Assembly (NCBI RefSeq): GCF_000733845.1
Contig: NZ_JPOI01000001.1
Location: 2,226,001-2,290,000 of the forward strand
Length of the DNA stretch: 64,000 bases
From: Geobacillus vulcani PSS1
GTDB lineage: Bacteria; Bacillota; Bacilli; Bacillales; Anoxybacillaceae
Direction: 5' to 3'
Shown: positions 20,343 through 29,802 of the stretch, piece by piece
Layout of the letters: every line of letters starts with the position of its first letter
How positions within the stretch are numbered: position 1 is the stretch's first letter
The notes under the pieces: model-generated
Told to the model about the DNA's origin: nothing
The model's input: only the letters and a program-made list of their open reading frames with translations
Databases searched by the model: none
Program-made: the position numbers and the translations under genes

Positions 20343-21475
20343 AGCTGAAAATCGGGATTGTCTGCTATCCGACAGTCGGAGGCTCCGGGGTGGTCGCCAC
20401 TGAGCTTGGCAAGCTGCTGGCGGAGCGGGGGCATGAGATTCACTTTATCTCATCGAGCATGCCGTTTCGCTTGAATAAAGTGTACGGCAATATTTATTAT
20501 CATGAAGTGACGGTCAACCAATATTCTGTTTTTCAATATCCGCCGTACGATTTGGCATTGGCAAGCAAAATTGCTGAGGTGGCCAAGCGGGAACGGCTTG
20601 ATGTGCTTCATGCCCATTACGCCGTTCCTCATGCCGTCTGCGCGGTGTTGGCGCGGCAAATGGTCGGCGAGCTGCCGATCATCACGACGCTGCACGGCAC
20701 GGATATCACCGTGTTAGGCTATGACCCATCGCTTTCCGATATGATCAAATTTGGCATCGAGCAGTCGGATATCGTTACGGCGGTGTCTGACGCCCTTGCC
20801 CGACAGACGTATGAACTGCTCGATGTGCAAGCGACGATCCATACCGTCTACAATTTTGTCGATGAACGCGTCTACCGTCGCCGGGAAGCGAGCCATTTAC
20901 GGCGCGAGTACGGCATTCGTGACGATGAACGGGTTGTGATCCATGTCTCGAATTTCCGGAAAGTGAAGCGCGTGCCTGATGTAGTGCGAGCGTTTGCCAT
21001 CGTGCGCCAGCACGTGCCAGCCAAGCTCTTGCTTGTCGGCGACGGCCCGGAAATGACCGTCGTCTGCCGGCTTGTGAAAGAGCTTGGTCTGCAAGACGAT
21101 GTCCGCTTTTTAGGAAAGCAGGATAAACTCGAAGAGCTGTATTCGATCAGCGATATAATGATGCTTTTGTCGGAAAAAGAAAGCTTCGGGCTCGTATTGC
21201 TTGAAGCGATGGCGTGCGGCGTTCCGTGCATTGGCACGGCCATCGGCGGGATTCCGGAAGTGATTGAGGATGGGAAAACCGGGTTTTTATGCCCGCTTGG
21301 CGATGTCCAAGAGGCGGCAAGACAGGCGGTGGCGCTGTTGACGGACTGCCGGTTGCACGCTGAGATGGCGAGACAGGCGGTGCAAACAGTTGAGCGCAAG
21401 TTCCGCTCGGCCGACATCGTCGGGCAGTATGAACAGCTGTACGTTTCGCTTGCGGCAAGGAAGGTGAAGCGATGA
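20339..21475 (+). CDS. bshA: Glycosyltransferase BshA (GlcNAc-malate synthase)
   Basis: 378 aa GT4-family enzyme that joins UDP-GlcNAc and L-malate, the first step of bacillithiol. Signature [16 protein letters not shown] at the N-terminus, [20 protein letters not shown], and the sugar-nucleotide site [16 protein letters not shown] (EX7E). The malate-binding N-terminal region is kept. Overlaps both neighbours with ATGA junctions. Confidence 0.94.
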   Translation: MKLKIGIVCYPTVGGSGVVATELGKLLAERGHEIHFISSSMPFRLNKVYGNIYYHEVTVNQYSVFQYPPYDLALASKIAEVAKRERLDVLHAHYAVPHAVCAVLARQMVGELPIITTLHGTDITVLGYDPSLSDMIKFGIEQSDIVTAVSDALARQTYELLDVQATIHTVYNFVDERVYRRREASHLRREYGIRDDERVVIHVSNFRKVKRVPDVVRAFAIVRQHVPAKLLLVGDGPEMTVVCRLVKELGLQDDVRFLGKQDKLEELYSISDIMMLLSEKESFGLVLLEAMACGVPCIGTAIGGIPEVIEDGKTGFLCPLGDVQEAARQAVALLTDCRLHAEMARQAVQTVERKFRSADIVGQYEQLYVSLAARKVKR

Positions 21476-22686
21476 AACCGCCGTTTGAACAGGCGCTCGG
21501 CATTATCCAACAATTGAAGCGGCATGGTTATGAGGCGTATTTTGTCGGCGGCGCAGTGCGCGACTTGTTGATCGGGCGTGCGATCGGCGACGTCGATATC
21601 GCGACAAGCGCGCTGCCGGAAGAAGTGATGCGCTTGTTTCCGAAAACCATCGACGTCGGTTCGAAACACGGCACGGTCGTCGTCGTGCATGAAGGAACAG
21701 CGTACGAAGTGACGACATTCCGCACGGACGGCGATTATGAAGACCATCGCCGTCCGGAGTCGGTGACGTTCGTTCGTTCGCTTGAGGAAGACTTAAAGCG
21801 GCGTGATTTCACGATGAACGCCATTGCCATGGATGAACATGGAACGATCATTGATCCGTTTGGCGGACAAGAGGCGATCGAGCGTCGGCTCATTTGCACG
21901 GTCGGGGCGGCGGACGAAAGGTTTCGTGAAGATGCGCTTCGCATGATGCGGGCTGTTCGCTTTGTCAGCCAACTTGGATTTGCGCTTGCTGAGGACACGA
22001 AGCGGGCGATTGTCCAAAACGCACCGCTTATGGCCCACATTTCTGTCGAACGGATGACCATGGAAATGGAAAAGCTGCTCGCCGGTCCGTTCGTCGCCGA
22101 GGCGCTGCCGCTGTTGGCCGATACCGGGCTGTCCGCTTATTTGCCTGGACTGGCCGAAAAAGAGCCGCTGCTGCGCTCGGCTGCCGCCTTCCGCTGGCCG
22201 TGGCTTTCGGAGCGCGAAGAGCGCTGGGCGCTTCTTTGCCGCGCGCTTGATGTCAAAGACATTCGTCCGTTTTTGCGCGCCTGGAAGCTTCCCAACAAAG
22301 TCATCGATGAAGCTGGCGCCATTTTGGCGGCGCTCGATGATGTCCCTAGGCCGGAGGCGTGGACGAACGAACAGTTGTTTTTGGCCGGCCTCAAGCGGGC
22401 GCTATCGGTTGAAGCGGTGCGCGCTGCGCTGATCGGCGCGCCGCCTGAACGGCATCATGAAGAGCTTCGCCGTCGCTTTGCGTCGTTGCCGATCAAAACG
22501 AAAGGGGAGCTTGCCGTCAATGGGAAAGACGTCATTCGCTGGGCTGGAAAACCGGCCGGTCCGTGGGTGAAAGAGACGTTGGATGCCATCTGGCGGGCGG
22601 TCGTCAGCGGCGAAGTCGAAAATGAGAAGGAGCGGATTTACGCATGGCTCATGGAGCGCAATCGGACACACGAAAAAAACTGTTAG
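21472..22686 (+). CDS. cca: CCA-adding tRNA nucleotidyltransferase
   Basis: 404 aa class II enzyme that builds or repairs the 3' CCA of tRNA without a nucleic acid template. Head domain: [10 protein letters not shown] and the catalytic DVDIATSA (DxD), then [10 protein letters not shown] and the nucleotide-selecting [12 protein letters not shown]. Neck, body and tail follow. The B. stearothermophilus enzyme of this family has been crystallised. The upstream junction with bshA is ATGA and the end overlaps birA. Confidence 0.96.
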   Translation: MKPPFEQALGIIQQLKRHGYEAYFVGGAVRDLLIGRAIGDVDIATSALPEEVMRLFPKTIDVGSKHGTVVVVHEGTAYEVTTFRTDGDYEDHRRPESVTFVRSLEEDLKRRDFTMNAIAMDEHGTIIDPFGGQEAIERRLICTVGAADERFREDALRMMRAVRFVSQLGFALAEDTKRAIVQNAPLMAHISVERMTMEMEKLLAGPFVAEALPLLADTGLSAYLPGLAEKEPLLRSAAAFRWPWLSEREERWALLCRALDVKDIRPFLRAWKLPNKVIDEAGAILAALDDVPRPEAWTNEQLFLAGLKRALSVEAVRAALIGAPPERHHEELRRRFASLPIKTKGELAVNGKDVIRWAGKPAGPWVKETLDAIWRAVVSGEVENEKERIYAWLMERNRTHEKNC

Positions 22687-23633
22687 AGTTGTTTGCCGAA
22701 GCGAACGGCGAGTTTTTGTCCGGGCAAAAAATCAGCGAACAGCTCGGCTGTTCGCGGGCGGCGGTATGGAAGCATATCGAGGAGCTGCGCAAAGAAGGAT
22801 TTGAACTCGAAGCAGTGCGCCGCCTTGGCTACCGGATTATCAGCACTCCAGATAAAGTGACGGCCAATGAAGTCCAGCTTGGCTTAAAAACGGACAAACT
22901 TGGCCATGCCATCCACTTTTTTGACGAGGTCGATTCAACGCAACGCATTGCCGCGAGACTCGCGTACGAAGGGGCGCCGGAAGGAACGCTCGTCGTCGCG
23001 GAAGAGCAAAAGGCTGGGCGAGGGCGCTTGGATCGGAAATGGTTTTCCCCGAAAGGGACGGGCATTTGGATGAGCCTCATTTTGCGGCCGCCCATTCCGC
23101 CGCAGCAGGCTCCACAGTTGACGCTCGTGGCTGCGGTGGCCATCAGCCAAGCGATTCAAGAAATAACCGGGCTTGTCCCAGACATTAAATGGCCGAATGA
23201 CATTTTGCTTAGCGGCAAAAAATGCGTCGGCATTTTAACGGAGCTGCAAGCCGATCCTGACCGTGTTCATTCGGTCATCATCGGCATTGGCATCAATGTC
23301 AATCAAACGATCGAGCAGTTTCCGGAGGATATCCGAGCCATCGCCACATCGCTGGCCATTGAAAAGGGCGCGCGCGTGAAGCGCGCACCGCTCATTCAGG
23401 AAATTTTGTTCCGACTTGAGCGGCTGTACAAGCAATATTTAGAACACGGCTTTCGCCCGATTAAGCTTCTTTGGGAAGGGTACGCCGTCTCGATCGGCAA
23501 GCCGGTAACGGCCAGAACATTGGGTGGGGCGATTCGCGGCATTGCCCGCGGCATCACCGATGACGGACGGCTCATTTTGGAAGACGAGCAAAACCATGTT
23601 CATTATATTCATTCTGCCGATATCCAGCTGTAA
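22644..23633 (+). CDS. birA: Biotin protein ligase / biotin repressor BirA
   Basis: 329 aa. N-terminal winged helix (about residues 8-65, LGCSRAAVWKHIEELR) for binding bio operators. The central ligase domain has the biotinyl-AMP loop GRGRLDRKW and the KWPNDIL and GIGINVN motifs, with a C-terminal SH3-like cap. Activates biotin, loads it on acetyl-CoA and pyruvate carboxylases, and represses biotin genes. It overlaps the 3' end of cca by 43 bases in another frame. Confidence 0.95.
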   Translation: MAHGAQSDTRKKLLELFAEANGEFLSGQKISEQLGCSRAAVWKHIEELRKEGFELEAVRRLGYRIISTPDKVTANEVQLGLKTDKLGHAIHFFDEVDSTQRIAARLAYEGAPEGTLVVAEEQKAGRGRLDRKWFSPKGTGIWMSLILRPPIPPQQAPQLTLVAAVAISQAIQEITGLVPDIKWPNDILLSGKKCVGILTELQADPDRVHSVIIGIGINVNQTIEQFPEDIRAIATSLAIEKGARVKRAPLIQEILFRLERLYKQYLEHGFRPIKLLWEGYAVSIGKPVTARTLGGAIRGIARGITDDGRLILEDEQNHVHYIHSADIQL

Positions 23634-23641
23634 ATTGGCAC

Positions 23642-23670
23642 TAGAAAAATTGTGACAATTTTGTTAAAAT
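23642..23670 (+). promoter_or_regulatory. Candidate promoter of panBCD
   Basis: TGTTAAAAT at 23662-23670 gives an extended -10 (TAAAAT 23665-23670). The -35 region at the standard distance (23642-23647, TAGAAA) is weak. It lies just after birA and about 230 bases before panB. Confidence 0.5.
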
Positions 23671-23679
23671 ACAAAGCGA

Positions 23680-23898
23680 GGAAAAGGGCAGTATCTTTCG
23701 CAAGAAGAACTGCACCGAGGCCGACAGCATGAATAGGTGAAAGAAATGATCTGCCTTGATCCTTTTTGAAGGACTAGGACAGAGGGATGAACGAAACCGG
23801 CGGTGGTTTTATGGCGTCCTTCTTTCTCAAGGCGGGAAAGAAGGACGTTTTGTTTCGGGCGGTTCATCTCCTCTGCAGCCAAAGAGGAGGGAACGAAA
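23680..23898 (+). promoter_or_regulatory. panB leader RNA with attenuator-like terminator
   Basis: About 220 untranslated bases precede panB. A 12-bp perfect stem (23815-23826 with 23836-23847) followed by TTTTGTTT is a clear intrinsic terminator inside the leader. Upstream, GAAGGAC at 23768-23774 can pair instead with GTCCTTC at 23816-23822, giving a competing antiterminator. Further upstream are small hairpins with unpaired A residues (for example GCAGT with ACTGC around 23690-23712). Established knowledge: a conserved pan RNA motif of hairpins with bulged A residues is described upstream of pantothenate genes in Firmicutes. I cannot confirm that this leader matches it. Confidence 0.6.
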
Positions 23899-24738
23899 GT
23901 GAAAGCGAAAACCGATTTTTTCCACATGAAGCAGGCGGGCGAGCCGATCGTGATGGTGACCGCCTACGATTTTCCGTCCGCGAAACTTGCAGAACAGGCT
24001 GGAGTCGACATGATTTTGGTCGGCGATTCACTTGGCATGGTTGTGCTCGGGTATGATTCAACGATCCCGGTGACGGTCGATGATATGATCCACCATACGA
24101 AGGCGGTTCGTCGCGGTGCACCGAACACGTTTATTGTCACCGACATGCCTTTTATGTCCTACCATGCATCCAAAGAAGAGGCGTTGCAAAACGCTCGCCG
24201 CATCATGCAAGAGTCAGGGGCGAACGCTGTTAAAGTCGAAGGAGCGGATGAAGTCGTCGACATGATCGCCGCGCTGACGAAAGCCGGCGTGCCGGTCGTC
24301 GCCCATCTCGGGTTGACGCCGCAATCGGTCGGCGTCCTTGGCGGCTATAAAGTGCAAGGCAAAGATGCCGAAAGCGCGAAAAAGCTGATCGATGATGCGA
24401 AACAATGCGAGCAGGCGGGAGCGATCGCCCTTGTCTTAGAGTGTGTTCCGAAGCAGCTCGGGGCGGCCATGGCCCGGGAACTCACCATTCCCGTCATCGG
24501 CATCGGCGCTGGGGGGGAGGTCGACGGCCAAGTGCTCGTGTATCACGATTTGCTTGGCTACGGTGTCACCCGCGTTCCGAAGTTTGTGAAACAATACGCG
24601 TCCATCCAAGAGACGATCGTTGAGGCGTTAGCCAACTATGTCGCTGATGTCAAGCTGCGCCAGTTCCCCGAGCCGGCGCACACGTTTACGATGAAGGAAG
24701 AAGAATGGGTGGCGCTTTACGGAGGAAAACAAGGATGA
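23899..24738 (+). CDS. panB: Ketopantoate hydroxymethyltransferase (PanB)
   Basis: 279 aa. Adds a hydroxymethyl group from methylene-THF to alpha-ketoisovalerate, the first committed step to pantothenate and CoA. Motifs: [10 protein letters not shown], the metal site [24 protein letters not shown], and [17 protein letters not shown] 23899 is taken as start because AAAGAGGAGG (23881-23890) sits eight bases before it; the longer frame from 23803 runs through the leader terminator. Confidence 0.95.
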   Translation: MKAKTDFFHMKQAGEPIVMVTAYDFPSAKLAEQAGVDMILVGDSLGMVVLGYDSTIPVTVDDMIHHTKAVRRGAPNTFIVTDMPFMSYHASKEEALQNARRIMQESGANAVKVEGADEVVDMIAALTKAGVPVVAHLGLTPQSVGVLGGYKVQGKDAESAKKLIDDAKQCEQAGAIALVLECVPKQLGAAMARELTIPVIGIGAGGEVDGQVLVYHDLLGYGVTRVPKFVKQYASIQETIVEALANYVADVKLRQFPEPAHTFTMKEEEWVALYGGKQG

Positions 24739-25637
24739 TTGTGATGGATCGGATTGCGGCGATGCAGGCGCTCATGCGCCAATATCGCCGTGAAGGAAAG
24801 ACGATCGGGTTCGTTCCGACGATGGGCTATTTGCATGAAGGGCATACGTCCCTCATCGATCGAGCGCGCGCAGAAAATGACATCGTCGTCCTAAGCGTTT
24901 TCGTCAACCCGCTTCAGTTCGGACCGAACGAAGACTTTGCCCGTTATCCGCGCGATTTCGAGCGCGACCGGCGCATCGCCGAACAGCACGGGGTCGACGT
25001 CTTGTTTCATCCGGAAGCGGACGAGATGTATCCGGAGCCGCTTACCGTACGAGCGATCGTTCAAGCACGCGCCGACGTGCTGTGCGGACGGTCGCGCCCC
25101 GGCCATTTTGACGGCGTGGCGACGGTGCTCATTAAGCTGTTCAACATCGTTATGCCCGACCGAGCGTACTTTGGGATGAAAGATGCCCAACAGGTGGCGG
25201 TTGTCGACGGCTTGATCCGCGATCTCAATTTTCCAATCGAGCTCGTGCCGGTGCCGACGGTTCGCGAGGCGGACGGGCTGGCGAAAAGCTCGCGCAACGT
25301 TTATTTGTCGCCGCAAGAACGGAGTGAGGCGCCGGCGCTGTATGCGGCGCTTCAAGCGGCCGCTTCCGCCGTCGAACGAGGGGAGCGGAGCGCAGCGGCC
25401 ATCCGCCGGATGGTTAGAGAGCGTATTGAAGCGCATACGCACGCTGAGATCGATTATGTCGAAGTATGTTCATATCCGGATTTAACGCCGCTCGAGACGC
25501 TTGCCGGGACAGTGCTGATCGCTGTCGCCGTCCGATTCGCGAGCGCCCGGTTGATCGACAACATCATCATCGAGTTGCCCAAAACCGGCGAACAAGGGGA
25601 TGAAAAGGGGGAGCAAGCATGTTTCGCACGCTCATGA
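24735..25637 (+). CDS. panC: Pantothenate synthetase (PanC)
   Basis: About 300 aa. Condenses pantoate with beta-alanine using ATP. Nucleotidyltransferase signatures: [28 protein letters not shown], and the KSSRN loop ([11 protein letters not shown]). ATG 24735 overlaps the panB stop in an ATGA junction and follows GGAGGA. The C-terminus runs some 15 residues longer than B. subtilis PanC, overlapping panD by 19 bases. Confidence 0.95.
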   Translation: MIVMDRIAAMQALMRQYRREGKTIGFVPTMGYLHEGHTSLIDRARAENDIVVLSVFVNPLQFGPNEDFARYPRDFERDRRIAEQHGVDVLFHPEADEMYPEPLTVRAIVQARADVLCGRSRPGHFDGVATVLIKLFNIVMPDRAYFGMKDAQQVAVVDGLIRDLNFPIELVPVPTVREADGLAKSSRNVYLSPQERSEAPALYAALQAAASAVERGERSAAAIRRMVRERIEAHTHAEIDYVEVCSYPDLTPLETLAGTVLIAVAVRFASARLIDNIIIELPKTGEQGDEKGEQACFARS

Positions 25638-26002
25638 ATGCCAAAATTCACCGCGCTCGTGTAACCGAGGCCAATCTCGATTACGTCGGCAGCATTACGA
25701 TCGATGAAGATATTTTGGATGCCGTCGGCATTGTGCCTAATGAAAAAGTACAGGTAGTGAACAATAATAATGGAGCCCGTTTTGAAACATACGTCATCCC
25801 CGGCGAGCGCGGCAGCGGCGTCTTTTGCCTAAACGGCGCCGCCGCCCGCCTTGTGCAAAAAGGGGACGTCATTATTGTCATCTCGTATGTGCTCGTTCCG
25901 GAGGAAAAAATTTCTGCACATCGACCGAAAATCGCGATTATGGACGAAAACAACCGGATTGTGCAACTCATTGCCGAAGAGCCGGCACATACGGTTTTGT
26001 AA
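25619..26002 (+). CDS. panD: Aspartate 1-decarboxylase proenzyme (PanD)
   Basis: 127 aa. Self-cleaving pyruvoyl enzyme that makes beta-alanine for PanC. The processing site is the Gly-Ser in [10 protein letters not shown] (about residues 24-25); catalytic Tyr in RFETYVI and [12 protein letters not shown] are present. With panB and panC this completes pantothenate synthesis from ketoisovalerate and aspartate, apart from ketopantoate reductase. Confidence 0.96.
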   Translation: MFRTLMNAKIHRARVTEANLDYVGSITIDEDILDAVGIVPNEKVQVVNNNNGARFETYVIPGERGSGVFCLNGAAARLVQKGDVIIVISYVLVPEEKISAHRPKIAIMDENNRIVQLIAEEPAHTVL

Positions 26003-26010
26003 TGAGGGGG

Positions 26011-26040
26011 AAAAGGGGGCTTTCCGCCCCTTTTCGTTTT
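26011..26040 (+). terminator. Terminator after panD
   Basis: AAAAGGGG (26011-26018) pairs with CCCCTTTT (26027-26034) around an eight-base loop, followed by CGTTTT. The dinG ribosome site follows closely. Confidence 0.75.
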
Positions 26041-26053
26041 GAGGTGATCGTTT

Positions 26054-28789
26054 ATGGCAACGCGTTTTGTCATCATTGATTTAGAGACAACCGGAAATGG
26101 ACCGAAAAAAGGCGATCGGATCATTCAGCTCGGCATGGCGGTCGTCGAAGATGGCCTGATTGTCGAGCGGTTTGCCAGCTTTTTTAACCCGGAACAGCCT
26201 ATTCCGCTGTTCATTCAGCAGCTGACGAACATCAACGAACAGATGGTCGAAGGAGCGCCGCTGTTTGCTGACAAGGCGGGCGAGATCGCCGCCATGATGC
26301 ACGGTGCTTACTTTGTCGCCCATAACGTTGACTTTGATTTGCCGTTTTTGCAGGCCGAGCTTGAACGGGCTGGCTGGCCGCCGTTTGCCGGTCCGACGAT
26401 TGATACGGTCGAGCTCGCCCGCATCGTACTGCCGACTGCCGAAAGCTATAAGCTCGGGGATTTGGCGAGACAGCTCGGCCTTCACCACGATCGTCCGCAT
26501 CAAGCGGACAGCGATGCGGAAGTGACTGCCAAGCTGTTCATCGCCTTGCTTGAGCGGCTGCACCGTCTGCCGCTCATGACGCTTGAGCAACTGCGCCGCT
26601 TCGCCCGCCATTTGAAAAGCGATATTTATTTGCTCCTTGATGCGGTCATCGCTGAAAAGCGGAACAAGGCGCCGGCCGACCGCGCTGTCGCCGTATACCG
26701 CGGCATTGCGTTGAAAAAATCGGCGCCGGAGCCGGACGAGAGCGACCGGCGCCGGCGCCCCGCTTTGGCTTCATTCGCTGCCTTTTGCGAACAGGAGCCG
26801 CCCCTTCCGCTTCCCGGCTATCAACGGCGTGCGGGGCAGTGGGAGATGATGCGGCTCGTTTATGAGGCGCTGTCGACGTCCCAGCACGCGCTCATTGAAG
26901 CAGGGACCGGACTTGGCAAATCGCTTGCCTATTTAATTCCCGCTGCTTTTTTTGCCTGTGAGCAGCAAGAGCGGGTCGTCATCAGCACACACACCCTCCA
27001 GCTGCAGGAGCAGCTCATTCGCCGCGATTGGCCGGTATTGCGGCAAATCGCGCCGTTTCCGCTCCGCATTGCTGTTTTGAAAGGAAAGCAAAATTACTTA
27101 TCCCTTGACAAGTTCGCGTCGTTTTTGTCGGAGCCGTCTGACACGTACGATGCGGCGCTCTTGAAATGTCAGATGCTCGTTTGGTTGCTTGAGACCGACA
27201 GCGGCGACTTGGACGAATTGAATGTGTCATCCGGCGCCCGTCTCCTATTGTCAGCACTTGCCATCGGTGAAGAGGAAGACGGTGGGCGGCATCATTTTTT
27301 CGCCCGGGCGAAAGAGCGTTCCGAACAGGCGGATGTGGTCATTACCAACCATGCGCTTTTGCTTCATGATTTGACCGGCCCGGCGCCGCTTTTGCCGCCG
27401 TTTCGTCATCTGATCATCGATGAGGCGCACCGGCTTGAAGATGCCGCCGCTCGGTGTTTTGGCGAGCAGATTGACTATGTGTCGTTTCGCCTGCTGACCG
27501 CCAAAATCGCGCAGACGATCGCGAAATGGCTAGAAGCGGAACAGGCCACACCGAATGGGGCTCTTGTCCGTTGCCAGCGGCGCCTTGAGGAGCTGCAGTT
27601 TGAAGGGGACGAGCTGTTCCGCCTGTTGCGCCGCTATGCGTTGGACAAAAGGCCAGCTCGCGCTGGACGTTGCCGCTATCGCTTTTCGCCGACGGACGAA
27701 CAGAGCCGGGCGTGGCAGGCGGCGGTGGAGTTATGTTGGCGTCTGCGCGATTTGACAGCGTTGTTATTCGCTGAAGTGAAGCCGCTCCTATCCGCTGATG
27801 CGAGTGGCGATTTCCCCCCGTCCGCCTTGCTGTCGGCCGATTTGGCGGCTCTCAATCGGCAAATGGTTGCGCTTGTGCGTTTGCTGACTGAAAAGGAGCC
27901 GGGTGTCGTCCGGTGGATCGAGGCGGATGAAAAAGGGGCGGCGAACGCTGTCCGCCTTTACTCGCAGCCGGTTGACCTTGCTGATTTTTTCGCCGATCAA
28001 CTGTTTATGAAAAAACGGAGCGTCGTGTTGACGTCGGCGACGCTCACTGTCCGCGGCCAGTTCACGTATATGGCCGAGCGCCTCGGCCTTGAGGATTTTT
28101 ATCCACTTTGCCGCTTGTTTCCGCCGCCGTTTCGTTACGAGGAGCAGGCCGCGCTCTTCGTGCCGGCGGACATGCCCCTCGTTTCTGCCGTGCCGCTTGA
28201 AGATTACGCTGAGGCGGTCGCCGCTTCGGTGCTTGTGATCGCCCGACGCCTTGGACGGCGGGTGCTTGTGTTGTTTCCTTCGTATGAATTGTTGAAACTG
28301 ACGGTTGATGCGTTGAAGACCGAGGAAGAAGGCGAGCCGTTTGTTTTGATCGCTCAAGGGGTGCAAAGCGGCAGTCCGGCAAAGCTTTTGCGGACGTTTT
28401 TACAGTTTGAGCATGCGGTGTTGTTTGGGACGAGCAGCTTTTGGGAAGGGGTCGATCTGCCAGGTTCAGCGCTCGACGTGCTTGTCATCGCACGCTTGCC
28501 GTTTGCGCCTCCGGACGATCCAGTGATGGAGGCAAAAAGCGAGCGCATTCGCTTAGGGGGCGGCGATCCGTTTTCTGAGCTGGCCCTTCCTGAGGCCGTG
28601 CTTCGTTTTAAGCAGGGGTTTGGCCGTCTCATTCGCACTGAAGACGACAAAGGGGCTGTATTTGTGCTGGATCGGCGGCTGATGGTCTCTCCATACGGAG
28701 CGGATTTTCTCGCCTCCTTGCCTCCGCTTTCCGTGCATGAGGGCGTGCTTTCTGAGCTGCTCGACAAGGCGGAAACTTGGCTTACTTAA
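26054..28789 (+). CDS. dinG: DinG-family 3'-5' exonuclease / helicase
   Basis: 911 aa. N-terminal DEDDh exonuclease domain (about 1-170): DLETTG, HNVDFDLPF and HQADSDAE. The rest is an XPD-like superfamily 2 helicase with Walker A EAGTGLGKS, the DEAH box IDEAHRLEDA, and the C-terminal GTSSFWEGVDLPG and QGFGRLIRTEDD. No obvious four-cysteine iron-sulfur cluster, as in other Firmicutes DinG proteins, where the reported activity is exonucleolytic. Likely role in DNA repair. Confidence 0.93.
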   Translation: MATRFVIIDLETTGNGPKKGDRIIQLGMAVVEDGLIVERFASFFNPEQPIPLFIQQLTNINEQMVEGAPLFADKAGEIAAMMHGAYFVAHNVDFDLPFLQAELERAGWPPFAGPTIDTVELARIVLPTAESYKLGDLARQLGLHHDRPHQADSDAEVTAKLFIALLERLHRLPLMTLEQLRRFARHLKSDIYLLLDAVIAEKRNKAPADRAVAVYRGIALKKSAPEPDESDRRRRPALASFAAFCEQEPPLPLPGYQRRAGQWEMMRLVYEALSTSQHALIEAGTGLGKSLAYLIPAAFFACEQQERVVISTHTLQLQEQLIRRDWPVLRQIAPFPLRIAVLKGKQNYLSLDKFASFLSEPSDTYDAALLKCQMLVWLLETDSGDLDELNVSSGARLLLSALAIGEEEDGGRHHFFARAKERSEQADVVITNHALLLHDLTGPAPLLPPFRHLIIDEAHRLEDAAARCFGEQIDYVSFRLLTAKIAQTIAKWLEAEQATPNGALVRCQRRLEELQFEGDELFRLLRRYALDKRPARAGRCRYRFSPTDEQSRAWQAAVELCWRLRDLTALLFAEVKPLLSADASGDFPPSALLSADLAALNRQMVALVRLLTEKEPGVVRWIEADEKGAANAVRLYSQPVDLADFFADQLFMKKRSVVLTSATLTVRGQFTYMAERLGLEDFYPLCRLFPPPFRYEEQAALFVPADMPLVSAVPLEDYAEAVAASVLVIARRLGRRVLVLFPSYELLKLTVDALKTEEEGEPFVLIAQGVQSGSPAKLLRTFLQFEHAVLFGTSSFWEGVDLPGSALDVLVIARLPFAPPDDPVMEAKSERIRLGGGDPFSELALPEAVLRFKQGFGRLIRTEDDKGAVFVLDRRLMVSPYGADFLASLPPLSVHEGVLSELLDKAETWLT

Positions 28790-29126
28790 AGCGGGCTTTG
28801 TTTCTCATAAAGATGGACAAAACGGTGCAATCTAAAGGTGTCAGGCGGCAAAAAATCCCCCGCATGAAGCGGGGGAAAGAAGCAAATTGGCGTTGACGGT
28901 GTAGGCGGGCAAATTTGTTATGAAATGGTCGGACAAACCTGCTATAATAGGGAAGAAGCACAACTGCGATGACAGTTTGCGCCTTGCCGCTTGGCTTTGT
29001 CGGCTTGGCCGCAGAGGTGCGAAGAAGCACGCCTTTGATGTCACCTTCGCTGTATTTGTATTGTTGCCGGAGCCGCCGGCGTGTATAAGTAACAAAATTT
29101 GCGCCGCACAGGAGGAAACGACGAAA
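28790..29126 (+). other. dinG-ypmA intergenic region
   Basis: 337 bases with no gene that I can support. CCCCCGC and GCGGGGG form a 7-bp hairpin at about 28858-28875. Its T-run lies on the minus-strand side, so it would terminate minus-strand transcription rather than dinG. A promoter follows at 28940-28948. The remaining 180 bases before ypmA form an unusually long 5' leader with several small hairpins. Confidence 0.6.
28940..28948 (+). promoter_or_regulatory. Extended -10 promoter of ypmA-ypmB
   Basis: TGCTATAAT with a perfect TATAAT at 28943-28948. The -35 is weak (ATGAAA at 28920-28925, 17-base spacer), which the extended -10 could offset. Confidence 0.65.
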
Positions 29127-29297
29127 ATGGAAAGCAAAATCGAAGTGCTCGCTACCGTCAAAGTTCAGCACTCCGACGACTTGTACAAAATTGTCGACTG
29201 CTTGAACCGAACGCTAAAGCGCGACAATTTGATGTTTGGCCTTGCCTTGGATGAAAACGACAAGCGCCAAGCCATCTTTACGATTTATCGGACGTGA
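29127..29297 (+). CDS. ypmA: DUF4264 small protein YpmA
   Basis: 56 aa: starts MESKIEVLATVKVQHSDD and ends FTIYRT. Very close in length and sequence to B. subtilis YpmA. ATG 29127 follows GGAGGAAACG; the frame is open 200 bases upstream, but that part is leader. No membrane segment. Function unknown; always near ypmB and aspB. Confidence 0.88.
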   Translation: MESKIEVLATVKVQHSDDLYKIVDCLNRTLKRDNLMFGLALDENDKRQAIFTIYRT

Positions 29298-29303
29298 TCG
29301 ACC

Positions 29304-29780
29304 ATGAAAAAGTGGGGTTGGTTCGCTCTGCTTTTTTTTGGATTCCTCATTTGGCAGGCATGGTCGATTTATAACGAGGCGATGGCGCCCAAACGGCTGA
29401 TGGTGGAACATGCGTTGGCGCGGGCGAAGGAAGCCGCTGGGCTTGCTGATGTGAAGAAAGTCTATACATATTATGGCGACGAAGCGTGCACCGTATTCAT
29501 CGGAAGAACGAAACAAGGGAAAGCGATCGTCGTTTGGGTGCCTGAAAAAGAAGGGAATGTCGTTGTCAAGCGCGCGGACAGCGGCATCAGCGAGACGGAA
29601 GCGCGTGCCATTTTGCAGCGCGATCGCCGTCCGCGGCGCATCATCGACGCGACGCTTGGCATGGAAAAAGGCGTGCCTCTTTGGGAGTTGACATATATTG
29701 ATGCAGAGGGAAGGTATTCTTTTTATTACCTTCATTTTGCGGATGGGGCCTTTCTGAAGAGGTACAGTTTTCAACAGTGA
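29304..29780 (+). CDS. ypmB: Membrane-anchored PepSY-like protein YpmB
   Basis: 158 aa. One N-terminal membrane anchor (WGWFALLFFGFLIWQAW) and an extracytoplasmic part with two PepSY-like repeats (DUF5590-type), ending ADGAFLKRYSF. Six bases after ypmA. In B. subtilis it has the same place between ypmA and aspB. Function not established. Confidence 0.85.
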   Translation: MKKWGWFALLFFGFLIWQAWSIYNEAMAPKRLMVEHALARAKEAAGLADVKKVYTYYGDEACTVFIGRTKQGKAIVVWVPEKEGNVVVKRADSGISETEARAILQRDRRPRRIIDATLGMEKGVPLWELTYIDAEGRYSFYYLHFADGAFLKRYSFQQ

Positions 29781-29802
29781 GGACGTGAAGGGGGAAGAAA
29801 CG

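Noticed and set aside
23800..23856. T-box-like sequence before panB (GGTGGTTTTATGGCG followed by a terminator)
   Set aside because: The invariant T-box core AGGGTGGNACCGCG is not matched, and no stem I with specifier loop can be drawn upstream. Attenuation of another kind fits better.
23803..23898. Longer PanB starting at 23803
   Set aside because: The extension overlaps the 12-bp terminator stem and has a composition unlike PanB; GTG 23899 has the ribosome site.
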